Source of the DNA: Bacteroidota bacterium
GTDB lineage: Bacteria; Bacteroidota; Bacteroidia; Bacteroidales; VadinHA17
Assembly (NCBI GenBank): GCA_030593185.1
Contig: JAUVHQ010000078.1
Location: 1-8,502 of the forward strand
Length of the DNA stretch: 8,502 nt
Reading direction: 5' to 3'
A program made the position numbers and the translations under genes. Positions 1-6,478 of the stretch are shown in pieces; positions within the stretch are counted from its first letter, which is position 1, and every line of letters begins with the position of its first letter. The notes under the pieces are model-generated. The model worked only from the letters and a program-made list of their open reading frames with translations. It ran no database searches and had not been told where the DNA came from.

Positions 1-258
1 CATATGTATCAGAGCAATTGATTCAATCATCTGGTCAAAAAGATGCCTGTAGAACTTTCGTGCAATTGTTCTGATATTTTTATTTGATTTTTCAGGGAAA
101 GAATTTCTGAGATTTAAATAGACTACTTTTCTTCGGTAACCAATAAAAAGATAATTAAGAACAAAAAGCAAATCAGAGAGTAAATACTGAATCCTTAAAG
201 GAAGAAGAGTTAAGGTCCAGATAAGGGGATAAAGCAGGTAAAATCCTAATGCATTCAT
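1..258 (-). CDS. LpxL/HtrB-type lysophospholipid acyltransferase, N-terminal part (runs off left edge)
   Basis: An open frame of 86 codons starts at the ATG at 258 and continues without a stop to the window edge. The product begins MNALGFYLLYPLIWTLTLLP, a hydrophobic membrane-anchoring segment, followed by GYRRKVVYLNLRNSFP and IARKFYRHLFD, which is the usual N-terminal pattern of the lipid A-type acyltransferase family. Over these 86 residues it aligns without gaps to the complete acyltransferase at 513-1397 with about 43 identities (50 percent), so the two are tandem paralogs. The catalytic HX4D/E motif would lie beyond the window and cannot be checked. There is no convincing Shine-Dalgarno sequence before the ATG. 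The likely role is acyl transfer to a lipid A precursor or another lipid at the inner membrane; the exact substrate is unknown. The gene is separated from its paralog by a 254-bp spacer filled by a foldback repeat, so it may have its own promoter. Confidence 0.85.
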   Translation of the reverse strand, partial: MNALGFYLLYPLIWTLTLLPLRIQYLLSDLLFVLNYLFIGYRRKVVYLNLRNSFPEKSNKNIRTIARKFYRHLFDQMIESIALIHM

Positions 259-310
259 AAGTTTAATATACAAAGATTTTTTATATTTATTTTCAGACTG
301 GTTTCATTCA

Positions 311-496
311 TATATTAGTAACTATTCAGTATCTTAAGTTTGGAATGCCTAAAATTCCTAAAATGCCTAAATGAAGAAGTGCCTAGAGTGTCTAAAGTGC
401 CTAAAGTTATTACTTCTTCTCAACTTTAGTTCACTTTTAACTTTAGTCACTTTAAACTTCTTCTTTACTTTAAGTACTGATTAGTTACATATATTA
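311..496. repeat. Foldback element with period-9 word arrays and inverted ends
   Basis: The outer ends are inverted copies: the minus strand of the left end (318-355) contains CTTAAGATACTGAATAGTTAC and the right end (469-488) reads TTTAAGTACTGATTAGTTAC. Inside, the left half repeats a 9-bp word on the plus strand (TGCCTAAAA at 346, TTCCTAAAA at 355, TGCCTAGAG at 380, TGTCTAAAG at 389, TGCCTAAAG at 398). The right half carries inverse words (CTTTAGTTCA, CTTTAGTCA). The segments 373-408 and 422-463 can pair imperfectly: GAAGAAG pairs with CTTCTTC at the outside, and CTAAAGTT with AACTTTAG next to a 13-base loop. No transposase or target-site duplication is evident. It could be a MITE-like remnant, a structured 3' or 5' untranslated region, or a class of intergenic repeat; I cannot decide between these. 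Confidence 0.7.
318..355 (-). repeat. Copy A of a 38-bp dispersed repeat, upstream of the left acyltransferase
   Basis: Read on the minus strand, this segment matches 8195-8232 (plus strand) at 34 of 38 positions without gaps. Shared exact blocks are ATTTTAGGCA, TCCAAACTTAAG and GAATAGTTAC. It ends 59 bases before the start codon of the partial acyltransferase and points into that gene. It is also the left end of the larger foldback. Confidence 0.75.
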
Positions 497-512
497 AGAA
501 TAACCGGATATA

Positions 513-1397
513 TTATGATAACTTATCAGAAGGTTTGAACTTCCACCTGCGATGCGACCACAACCAGAAAGCCGGTTCTTCCAAAATTGTTTCCTCCAGT
601 AATCTCACATGCTTTTCGGTTATTTCAGTTGGCACTGTTTCTTTAGGTTTTTCAGCTATGTTTATTATTTCAACCTCATAATAACCACGTTTAATTTTTT
701 TCATTTTGAAATATACTACAGGGAGATTGAATTTCATAGCTATTTTTTCAATACCCATAAAAACCGCAGTGTCCTGGTTAAGAAAACGGGTGAAGTAATC
801 CAATTCTTCTCTTACCGGGCTTTGATCAGAAATATAGCAGTTAATTGTTAGTCTGTTTTCACGCTTATTCTTTATAAGAGAACGGAGTGCCTGTTTCATC
901 GGAATCATTTCCGTTCCGAACTTACTGCGCATATAACCAAATACTTTGTTAAATTGCTTGTTATTCAGCGGTTTAAATAGTGATGCTCCATGATATGGTG
1001 TCTGAAGAGAGAAACCTGTAAGCCATTCCCAGTTGCAGTAATGTGCGACAACGGCTATAATACTTCTTTTTTGTCTGAAATATTTATTTATTAATTCAGA
1101 ATTAATGTACCTGACCCTTTTCGTCATTTCAGCTTCAGACATATGTAATTCTTTAAGTGTTTCAAATATAAAATCACAAAAATGCTTGTAAAACTTGCGG
1201 GCTATTTTGTCTATTTCGTCCATATCCTTATCAGGGAAAGCGTTTTGAAGGTTTCCATAAACTACTTTCTTTCTGTATCCTATAATATGAAATATAATAA
1301 AATACAGGAAGTCAGATTTCAGGTATAAGACAGGCATAGGAAGCAGGGTTAATAACCATATAAACCCATAAGCAATATAGAAAAGTATAGCTGACAT
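513..1397 (-). CDS. LpxL/HtrB-type lysophospholipid acyltransferase
   Basis: This is a complete 294-residue protein of the LPLAT superfamily, close in length to LpxL/HtrB enzymes (about 300 residues), which transfer acyl chains to lipid A precursors at the cytoplasmic face of the inner membrane. Residues 1-40 are hydrophobic and would anchor the protein. The catalytic HX4E motif is visible as H119-YCNW-E124 in AVVAHYCNWEW. Later family blocks include FKPLNNKQFN (141-150), the DQSP segment (191-194) and the C-terminal PAFWLWSHRRWK (275-286), typical of bacterial lipid A acyltransferases. The ATG at 1397 is chosen because it precedes the hydrophobic anchor and aligns with the start of the paralog at 258. 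The gene lies 19 bp downstream of the inositol monophosphatase-family gene, so the two are probably one transcript. The substrate could be lipid A, or another lipid in Bacteroidota; the sequence does not settle this. Confidence 0.9.
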   Translation of the reverse strand: MSAILFYIAYGFIWLLTLLPMPVLYLKSDFLYFIIFHIIGYRKKVVYGNLQNAFPDKDMDEIDKIARKFYKHFCDFIFETLKELHMSEAEMTKRVRYINSELINKYFRQKRSIIAVVAHYCNWEWLTGFSLQTPYHGASLFKPLNNKQFNKVFGYMRSKFGTEMIPMKQALRSLIKNKRENRLTINCYISDQSPVREELDYFTRFLNQDTAVFMGIEKIAMKFNLPVVYFKMKKIKRGYYEVEIINIAEKPKETVPTEITEKHVRLLEETILEEPAFWLWSHRRWKFKPSDKLS

Positions 1398-1416
1398 ACT
1401 TGATTATCTTGTTTTC

Positions 1417-2211
1417 TTATTCGACCATGAATTTGCGGACATGCTCCAGAAATTCTTCAAAAAGATAAGGATTTCCTGCAACAATTTCCTTTCCGAAGAG
1501 AAAATTATTTCCACCTGAAAAATCAGAGACTTTTCCTCCTGCATTTTGCAGAATTATTATACCGGCAGCAATGTCCCATGCATTAAGGTTATATTCCCAG
1601 AAAGCATCAAAACGTCCGCAGGCAGTGTATGCCAGATCTACTGCTGCAGATCCCATACGTCTTACCCCATGCGAATTCCGCATAAAATATTTTAACGACT
1701 CAATGAATTGATCAAAACGGTCATAATTCGAAAAAGGGAAACCTGTTGCCAGCAATGAGTCATTTACTTTCGCTATTTTGCTAACACTAATTTCTTCACC
1801 GTTCAAATAAGCCGGACAATCTTTCCATGTGAAGAAACATTCATCAAAGCCAATTTCATATATCACACCAAGAATTATTTCTTTTTTATCCATCAGGGCT
1901 ATGCTAACAGAATATGGCGGGAGACCGTGAATAAAATTGGTAGTGCCATCAAGTGGATCAACAATCCAATTATAGGGTTTTCCTCGCTTTTTGATAGTAC
2001 CCTCTTCTGCGATAAAACCGGCACCTGGCAATAATTTTTCAAGGTCGCTTACAATTTTCTTTTCAGCATTCCTGTCAACATAAGTAACATAATCATGTTT
2101 TCCTTTCGTTTCGATATCCCCGGCAAAAAATTTCGAGCTTTCACCACGAATAAATTCACCTGCTTCTCTGGCAATTATGCATGTTTCCCTGCAAATTATT
2201 TCAATATCCAT
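1417..2211 (-). CDS. Inositol monophosphatase family protein (IMPase/SuhB-like)
   Basis: This 264-residue protein has the full set of metal-binding motifs of the Mg-dependent, Li-sensitive phosphatase superfamily, and its length is typical. The EE pair of AEEG is at 69-70, motif WIVDPLDGTTNFIHG is at 82-96 (metal ligands D85 and D88, with G89-T90), and the second motif AWDIAAG is at 211-217 with D213. The segment RRMGSAAVDLAYTACGRFDAF (from 184) is also characteristic. The family hydrolyses myo-inositol 1-phosphate and related sugar or nucleotide monophosphates in the cytoplasm. In Bacteroidota the real substrate is often untested, and a CysQ-like or SuhB-like role cannot be excluded. The start is the ATG at 2211; no strong Shine-Dalgarno sequence precedes it. 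It is followed after 19 bp by an acyltransferase gene, suggesting co-transcription, and is preceded by a 125-bp spacer holding an inverted repeat. Confidence 0.93.
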   Translation of the reverse strand: MDIEIICRETCIIAREAGEFIRGESSKFFAGDIETKGKHDYVTYVDRNAEKKIVSDLEKLLPGAGFIAEEGTIKKRGKPYNWIVDPLDGTTNFIHGLPPYSVSIALMDKKEIILGVIYEIGFDECFFTWKDCPAYLNGEEISVSKIAKVNDSLLATGFPFSNYDRFDQFIESLKYFMRNSHGVRRMGSAAVDLAYTACGRFDAFWEYNLNAWDIAAGIIILQNAGGKVSDFSGGNNFLFGKEIVAGNPYLFEEFLEHVRKFMVE

Positions 2212-2240
2212 AATTTAATTTATCGTTTAATAATTAATTC

Positions 2241-2338
2241 AAGTTACTAGTTTCTTGTTACTGGTTAACATGCTATCAATTGAATATAAAATTTTTGCAT
2301 GTTTTTAAAAGCAACCAGTAACCAGTAGCCAGCAACTT
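2241..2338. repeat. Inverted pair of period-7 word arrays between mtaB and the IMPase gene
   Basis: The right arm is a 7-bp tandem array: AACCAGT at 2313, AACCAGT at 2320, AGCCAGC at 2327, followed by AACTTAT running into the mtaB stop codon. The left arm (2241-2268) is a degenerate array of the inverse word: AAGTTAC, TAGTTTC, TTGTTAC, TGGTTAA. The arms pair imperfectly over about 28 positions, best at TTACTGGTT against AACCAGTAA, with an AT-rich loop that itself starts and ends near CATG. The right arm overlaps two bases of the mtaB stop, so the hairpin would form at the 3' end of the mtaB message and may serve as a terminator or RNA-stabilising structure. There is no T run to make it a classical intrinsic terminator. 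Confidence 0.7.
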
Positions 2339-3635
2339 ATTCAATAACTTCTACATTAACATTACCATTTTCATTCATATCCAGCAATCTGACTTTTAGT
2401 ACCGAACCAATATCATCAATATCGAATGGCTTTTCAACCTTAATATAATTTCCGGTATAACCCGACATACGCCCGTTGTACTTTTTAGCTTCAAATAATG
2501 CACTGGCAATTTTTCCCTGTTGGTTACTATAAAATGTTATTCTTTTCTTTTCAGATAATTTATGTAGCAGTTTACTCCTTTTTTCTTTTATAGCTGAATC
2601 AACTTTGTCTTTCATAATCACCGCTTTTGTATTATTTCTGTCGGAATAGGTGAAAACATGAAGGTAAGAAATATCCAGTTGATCCAGAAATTCGTATGTT
2701 TGAGTAAAATCAAAATTTGTTTCGCCGGGGAACCCCGTGATTACATCGATTCCGATGCCTGCTTCAGGAAGTGTTTTTCTTATTAAAGAAATGCGTTTTT
2801 GGAATAGATCAGTGGTATATCTTCTTTGCATCAACTTAAGTATCCTGTCAGATCCGGATTGTAACGGTATGTGGAAATGTGGGGCAATCCGGTTTGACCG
2901 GGTTACGAAATTTATAATATCATCCTCAAGTAAATTGGGTTCGATCGATGAAATCCTGAACCGGTTTATACCCTGAACTTTGTCAAGTTCTTTCAACAGA
3001 TCAAGGAATGATTCATCTGTTAATTTGCCAAAATCACCGATATTCACACCTGTGAGTATAATTTCCTTTACTCCTTTACCGGCAATATTTTTTGCCTGCG
3101 ATACTATATCTTTAATATAAGGACTTCTGCTTTTACCACGTGCAATAGGTATGGTGCAATAGGTGCAGGTATAGTCACAACCATCCTGGATTTTCAAAAA
3201 TGACCTGGTGCGATCTGATCCCGAATAAGCTGGATTAAACGAATTAGCTTTTTCTACCGGGCTTATACTGATAATACGGGGTTGCCCTTTTCTATAGTCC
3301 TTAAGGTAATTTCCAAGATTAAATTTTTCAGCAGTACCAAGTATTATATCAACTACCCCGATAGAAGTAAGTTCTTCAGGTTTTACCTGGGCATAACAAC
3401 CCATAGCAACAATAACCGCTTCAGGATTTTTCCTGCTGATCTTACGGATTAATTGTCTGCTTTTACGATCGGCAGCTTGTGTTACAGTACAGGTATGTAT
3501 TACATAATAATCAGCTGTTTGATTAAACGATACCTGATTGTAACCTTCTTCTTCAAGTTTTTTTGCAATATATGATGTTTCTGAAAAGTTAAGTTTACAT
3601 CCAAGAGTAAAATATGCGATATTTTTTCTTTTCAT
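2337..3635 (-). CDS. mtaB: tRNA (N6-L-threonylcarbamoyladenosine(37)-C2)-methylthiotransferase MtaB
   Basis: MtaB is a radical-SAM methylthiotransferase that converts t6A37 to ms2t6A37 in tRNAs reading ANN codons. The 432-residue protein shows the three-part family layout. The N-terminal UPF0004 domain carries the three cysteines of the auxiliary 4Fe-4S cluster: C13 in TLGCKLNFSET, C49 in IHTCTVTQAADRKSR and C80 in AMGCYAQ. The radical-SAM domain has the CX3CX2C motif at C153, C157 and C160 (DGCDYTCTYCTIPIARG), with further family blocks LTGVNIGDFG (194-203), HFHIPLQSGSD (253-263) and DVITGFPGET (297-306). A TRAM-like RNA-binding domain occupies about 372-431. TLGCKLN and TCTVTQAADRKSRQ favour MtaB over MiaB or RimO. 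The ATG at 3635 places the first cysteine at the usual position. The gene lies 99 bp after ppk1, and a short open frame ends by overlapping its start codon. Confidence 0.95.
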   Translation of the reverse strand: MKRKNIAYFTLGCKLNFSETSYIAKKLEEEGYNQVSFNQTADYYVIHTCTVTQAADRKSRQLIRKISRKNPEAVIVAMGCYAQVKPEELTSIGVVDIILGTAEKFNLGNYLKDYRKGQPRIISISPVEKANSFNPAYSGSDRTRSFLKIQDGCDYTCTYCTIPIARGKSRSPYIKDIVSQAKNIAGKGVKEIILTGVNIGDFGKLTDESFLDLLKELDKVQGINRFRISSIEPNLLEDDIINFVTRSNRIAPHFHIPLQSGSDRILKLMQRRYTTDLFQKRISLIRKTLPEAGIGIDVITGFPGETNFDFTQTYEFLDQLDISYLHVFTYSDRNNTKAVIMKDKVDSAIKEKRSKLLHKLSEKKRITFYSNQQGKIASALFEAKKYNGRMSGYTGNYIKVEKPFDIDDIGSVLKVRLLDMNENGNVNVEVIE

Positions 3636-3734
3636 GGTTTATTATTCCTGATCTCATTTGATACAGGTTCAATATAAAATCCAAAACTCGCGGATTCGTA
3701 TCCTGCAAGCCGTAACATATTAAAGATAATCCAA

Positions 3735-5798
3735 CTATTTCCTTGTGTGATCCTTGTCAAGCAGTTTATATATTTCCATCTGTGAGTTTATCTTTTTGCC
3801 GGTCCGGACTTTTCTATATTTGTTATCCTGTTTTTCATTAATTATCCTGGCTTTAACATTATCTGTTAAATACAACCGGAGCATTTTATTTATCTCTTTC
3901 CGGAGTTTAGGGTTGAAAACAGGACAAATCACTTCAACTCTGTGGTCAAGGTTTCGTGTCATCAGGTCGGCAGAGGAAATGTAATAGAGCGGATCACCAT
4001 CATTATGGAAAACCAGGAACCTGTTATGTTCAAGGAATCTGCCAACAATACTACAAACTTTTATATGGTCACTCATACCAGGCACCTCCGGGATAAGTGA
4101 ACAGACACCCCTGATAATCAACTGAATGTTAACATCGGCTTTACTTGCTTTATAGAGCTTAATGATCATTTCCCTGTCTACCAGGTTATTCAGTTTCATT
4201 ATTATTGAAGCTTTTTTGCCGAGGTGTGCATTTCTAATTTCATTCTCGATCAGATTTGAGATTTTTCTTCTGGCGTGCACAGGTGATACAATAAGATGTT
4301 TATAAGTATGGGGTCTGAATGGATTTTCTAAAAAGTCAAATACCTTGTTTACTTCGGTTGTAATACGGGGGTCAGCAGTAAAAAGAGTAGAATCAACATA
4401 AACGGTAGCATTCCCTTCATGAACATTTCCGGTACCAACACAGGCAAATCTTATCAATTTGCGATGTTCACGGCGTGTAATCAGTGTAATCTTACTATGA
4501 ACTTTAAGGCCTTTAACCCCAAAAAGGATATTTGCCCCGGCTTCCTGGAGTTTTTGTGCCCAGTAAATATTCAGTTCTTCGTCAAATCTTGCTCTTAACT
4601 CAAAAATAGCAGTAACCTTTTTCCCGTTTCTGGCAGCGTTAATTAATGCTGTGATCACTTTCGATGCTTTTGCAATACGGTATATTGTTATTTTTATTGA
4701 AACCACTTGTGGATCAATGGCTGCTTCCCTAAGGAGGTTGATGTATTGGTTAAAAGAATGATATGGATAGTGAAGCATAAAATCTTCCCTTTTGATCTCA
4801 TTAAGAATACTCTTGTTGGGTCTTAAATTTGGATGGAGTAGTGGCGTAATTGGCTTATACTCATATGTTCCGCCTTTAATATTAGGGAAGTTGATAAAAT
4901 CTTTGAAGTTATGGTAGCGGTTACCCGGGATCAGGGCATCGGTAGTCTCTATTTCTAATTTGGTTGTCAGATAATTAAGTAGATCTTTAGTCATTGTTCT
5001 GTCATAAACGAATCTTACGGGTTGTCCTTTTTTCCGGTCTTTTACACTTTGAGCAATTATTTCGAGAAAACTTTTTGAGAGGTCATTATCAAGGTCCAGT
5101 TCAGCATCGCGTGTGATTTTTATTGTGTATACTTCAAAGTAATCGAATTTAAAAATTGAAAAAATATCCTGTAACCGGGCTCTTATTACATCATCAAGAA
5201 TGATGAAATACTTTTTATTTCCGACAGGGGGGAGTACAAGGAATCTTGAGATAGTTTTAGTTGGAACCTCAATCAATGCATATTCTCTTTTTACTTTAGG
5301 ATCTTTACTGGTCATTTTGATTGCCAGATATATTGATTTATCCCGCAGATGGGGGAAAATATCGACATTATGAAGCATGATAGGCGTGATAGCCGGCATT
5401 ATCACCTCATTAAAATATTGTTTGACAAACAAATTTTGATTTTCGTTTAGTTGTTTCTCATTTATCAGGTAAACTTCTTTTTGTTCGAGTTCCCGGAGAA
5501 TATTACTATATACTTCCTGGAATTGGTTTTGCAGGTTAAGACTTATTCTCTGAATTTCATCAAGTATTTTTTTCGGGTTACCTCCAATTAGTTTTTTTGC
5601 CTTTAAGCGAAGATCTCTCATTCTTCTCACAGAGGCTACTCTTACCTTAAAGAATTCATCCAGGTTATTGGAAAAAATTCCCAGAAATCGCATCCTTTCC
5701 ACCAGTGGTACACTTTGGTCGGCAGCCTCTTGTAATACCCTGTGATTAAAAGATAACCAGCTAATTTCCCGGTTGATGATCTTCTTCTTATTATTCAT
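3735..5798 (-). CDS. ppk1: Polyphosphate kinase 1
   Basis: Ppk1 reversibly polymerises the terminal phosphate of ATP into inorganic polyphosphate. The protein starts MNNKKKIINREISWLSFNHR, the conserved N-terminal domain opening. I choose the ATG at 5798 (687 residues); a GTG at 5825 would add nine residues (MSKVSGLVN) not typical of the family. With this start the catalytic histidines fall at H434 (GLKVHSKITLI, phosphohistidine) and H591 (GRFLEHNRF), one residue from the E. coli positions 435 and 592, and the length matches the E. coli enzyme (688). Other C-terminal blocks are SIKITIYRIA, FELRARFDEELNI, FTADPRITTEVNKVF, IIRGVCSLIPEVPG and YISSADLMTRNLDHRVEV. One position differs from E. coli: the histidine of its YAHIGTGN segment is cysteine here (FACVGTGN). 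A SixA-like phosphatase gene lies 146 bp upstream; no exopolyphosphatase gene is seen nearby. Confidence 0.96.
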   Translation of the reverse strand: MNNKKKIINREISWLSFNHRVLQEAADQSVPLVERMRFLGIFSNNLDEFFKVRVASVRRMRDLRLKAKKLIGGNPKKILDEIQRISLNLQNQFQEVYSNILRELEQKEVYLINEKQLNENQNLFVKQYFNEVIMPAITPIMLHNVDIFPHLRDKSIYLAIKMTSKDPKVKREYALIEVPTKTISRFLVLPPVGNKKYFIILDDVIRARLQDIFSIFKFDYFEVYTIKITRDAELDLDNDLSKSFLEIIAQSVKDRKKGQPVRFVYDRTMTKDLLNYLTTKLEIETTDALIPGNRYHNFKDFINFPNIKGGTYEYKPITPLLHPNLRPNKSILNEIKREDFMLHYPYHSFNQYINLLREAAIDPQVVSIKITIYRIAKASKVITALINAARNGKKVTAIFELRARFDEELNIYWAQKLQEAGANILFGVKGLKVHSKITLITRREHRKLIRFACVGTGNVHEGNATVYVDSTLFTADPRITTEVNKVFDFLENPFRPHTYKHLIVSPVHARRKISNLIENEIRNAHLGKKASIIMKLNNLVDREMIIKLYKASKADVNIQLIIRGVCSLIPEVPGMSDHIKVCSIVGRFLEHNRFLVFHNDGDPLYYISSADLMTRNLDHRVEVICPVFNPKLRKEINKMLRLYLTDNVKARIINEKQDNKYRKVRTGKKINSQMEIYKLLDKDHTRK

Positions 5799-5835
5799 AT
5801 TTACTAAACCACTAACCTTACTCACCTTCCAAAAT

Positions 5836-5901
5836 GTTACGAGTTATCCACCTTTGTTAAAACTACGGCGGACGAAGCGTGTTGCGAGTCACGAGTTAAC
5901 T
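5836..5901. repeat. Period-7 word array with a small hairpin, upstream of ppk1
   Basis: Words of 7 bp occur in two clusters: GTTACGA at 5836 and GTTATCC at 5843, then GTTGCGA at 5881, GTCACGA at 5888 and GTTAACT at 5895. GTTACGAGTTA (5836) and GTCACGAGTTA (5888) match at 10 of 11 positions. Between the clusters, 5848-5852 (CCACC) and 5867-5871 (GGCGG) can pair as a five-base stem in the minus-strand RNA (one G-U pair). This lies in the leader of ppk1 or trailer of the SixA-like gene. No regulatory protein site is recognised. Confidence 0.5.
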
Positions 5902-5903
5902 TA

Positions 5904-5928
5904 CTTTCTTCTCTTCTTTCTTCTTTTT
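5904..5928. other. 25-bp homopyrimidine (plus) / homopurine (minus) tract
   Basis: All 25 plus-strand bases are C or T, so the strand sense for the SixA-like and ppk1 genes is all A or G, made mainly of GAAGAAA-like units. It lies 16 bp past the stop of the SixA-like gene. It might affect transcript structure or simply be a low-complexity spacer; no function is shown. Confidence 0.45.
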
Positions 5929-5944
5929 GACTTGACACTAAATA

Positions 5945-6451
5945 TTACCTCAATATCCTATGTTTTTTAGGATAGTCGAAAAAATGGTTCTTTAAGACTC
6001 CCGGATCAATATCCTTCCATGAGTTGCAATCAAAATCAAGAATTACAAGACCGGATGTTGGTACGTTGTTAATTTCACCGGGTGTAAACTTATTTATAAA
6101 AGTTGTAAGTCCGGGGTTATGTCCAAAAATCATAACTTTATTATAATCATCTGATATTTTATGGCAGTATTTTTTTATCGATTCAGAATCAGCCATATAC
6201 AATTCATATTCAATTAAAATGTTTTTTTCCGGAATTTGTAAAATTCTTGAAAAGATGATTGCAGTATGTATGGCTCTGGTGGCAGGACTGGAAATAATAA
6301 AATCTGCCTGTTCTTTTTTCTGTTTTAACAATTCAGCCATCTTGTAAGCATCCCGAACACCACGTAGTTTAAGTGACCGGTCAATATCAGGTATGTCAGG
6401 AGCACTCCAGTCAGATTTACTATGTCTTACTATAAATAATTTTTTTCCCAT
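5945..6451 (-). CDS. sixA: SixA-like phosphohistidine phosphatase (histidine phosphatase family)
   Basis: This 168-residue protein belongs to the histidine phosphatase (phosphoglycerate mutase-like) superfamily, SixA branch. The opening KLFIVRHSKSDWS holds the catalytic R9-H10; SSPATRAIHTA (54-64) holds the conserved R59; and MIFGHNPGLTTFINKF (107-122) holds the second catalytic H111. RHSKSDW in place of RHG, followed by DIDRSLKLRGVRDAYKMAELL, is the usual SixA-family pattern. E. coli SixA removes phosphate from histidine phosphotransfer domains in the cytoplasm; whether this protein does so is inferred, and the true substrate may be different. The ATG at 6451 is preceded by an AAGGA stretch about nine bases upstream, one of the few purine-rich sites here. 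It lies 27 bp after the PIN-PhoH gene, probably co-transcribed, and upstream of ppk1. Confidence 0.88.
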   Translation of the reverse strand: MGKKLFIVRHSKSDWSAPDIPDIDRSLKLRGVRDAYKMAELLKQKKEQADFIISSPATRAIHTAIIFSRILQIPEKNILIEYELYMADSESIKKYCHKISDDYNKVMIFGHNPGLTTFINKFTPGEINNVPTSGLVILDFDCNSWKDIDPGVLKNHFFDYPKKHRILR

Positions 6452-6478
6452 ATCAATATTCCTTTTTTTTGTGCAAAT

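Larger units (their letters stand above)
259..512. other. Spacer between the two acyltransferase paralogs, occupied by a foldback repeat
   Basis: No coding sequence is supported here. Positions 311-496 hold the foldback element described separately. The remaining 50 or so bases next to the left gene are very AT-rich and would form its leader. I see no clear match to the Bacteroidota promoter consensus (TTTG, about 19 bases, TAnnTTTG), and no intrinsic terminator with a clean T run after the stop of the right-hand gene. Confidence 0.6.

Noticed and set aside
340..470. Possible CRISPR array from the repeated CCTAAAGTG-like units
   Set aside because: Units are 9 bp, contiguous and degenerate with no unique spacers, and no cas gene is present.
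609..851. Plus-strand open frame of 80 codons antisense to the acyltransferase gene
   Set aside because: It lies wholly within a gene with clear family motifs on the other strand, and its translation is a low-complexity, Phe/Tyr-rich product with no recognisable domain.
2737..2976. Plus-strand open frame antisense to mtaB
   Set aside because: It overlaps the radical-SAM domain of a well-supported gene and resembles no protein family; a mirror of the coding strand.
3636..3734. Possible tRNA or small RNA in the ppk1-mtaB spacer
   Set aside because: A GGTTCAAT stretch recalls a T-loop, but no acceptor stem or anticodon arm can be built around it.
5799..5825. Longer Ppk1 from the GTG at 5825
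   Set aside because: The added nine residues are not family-like, and the ATG at 5798 gives length and histidine positions almost identical to the E. coli enzyme.
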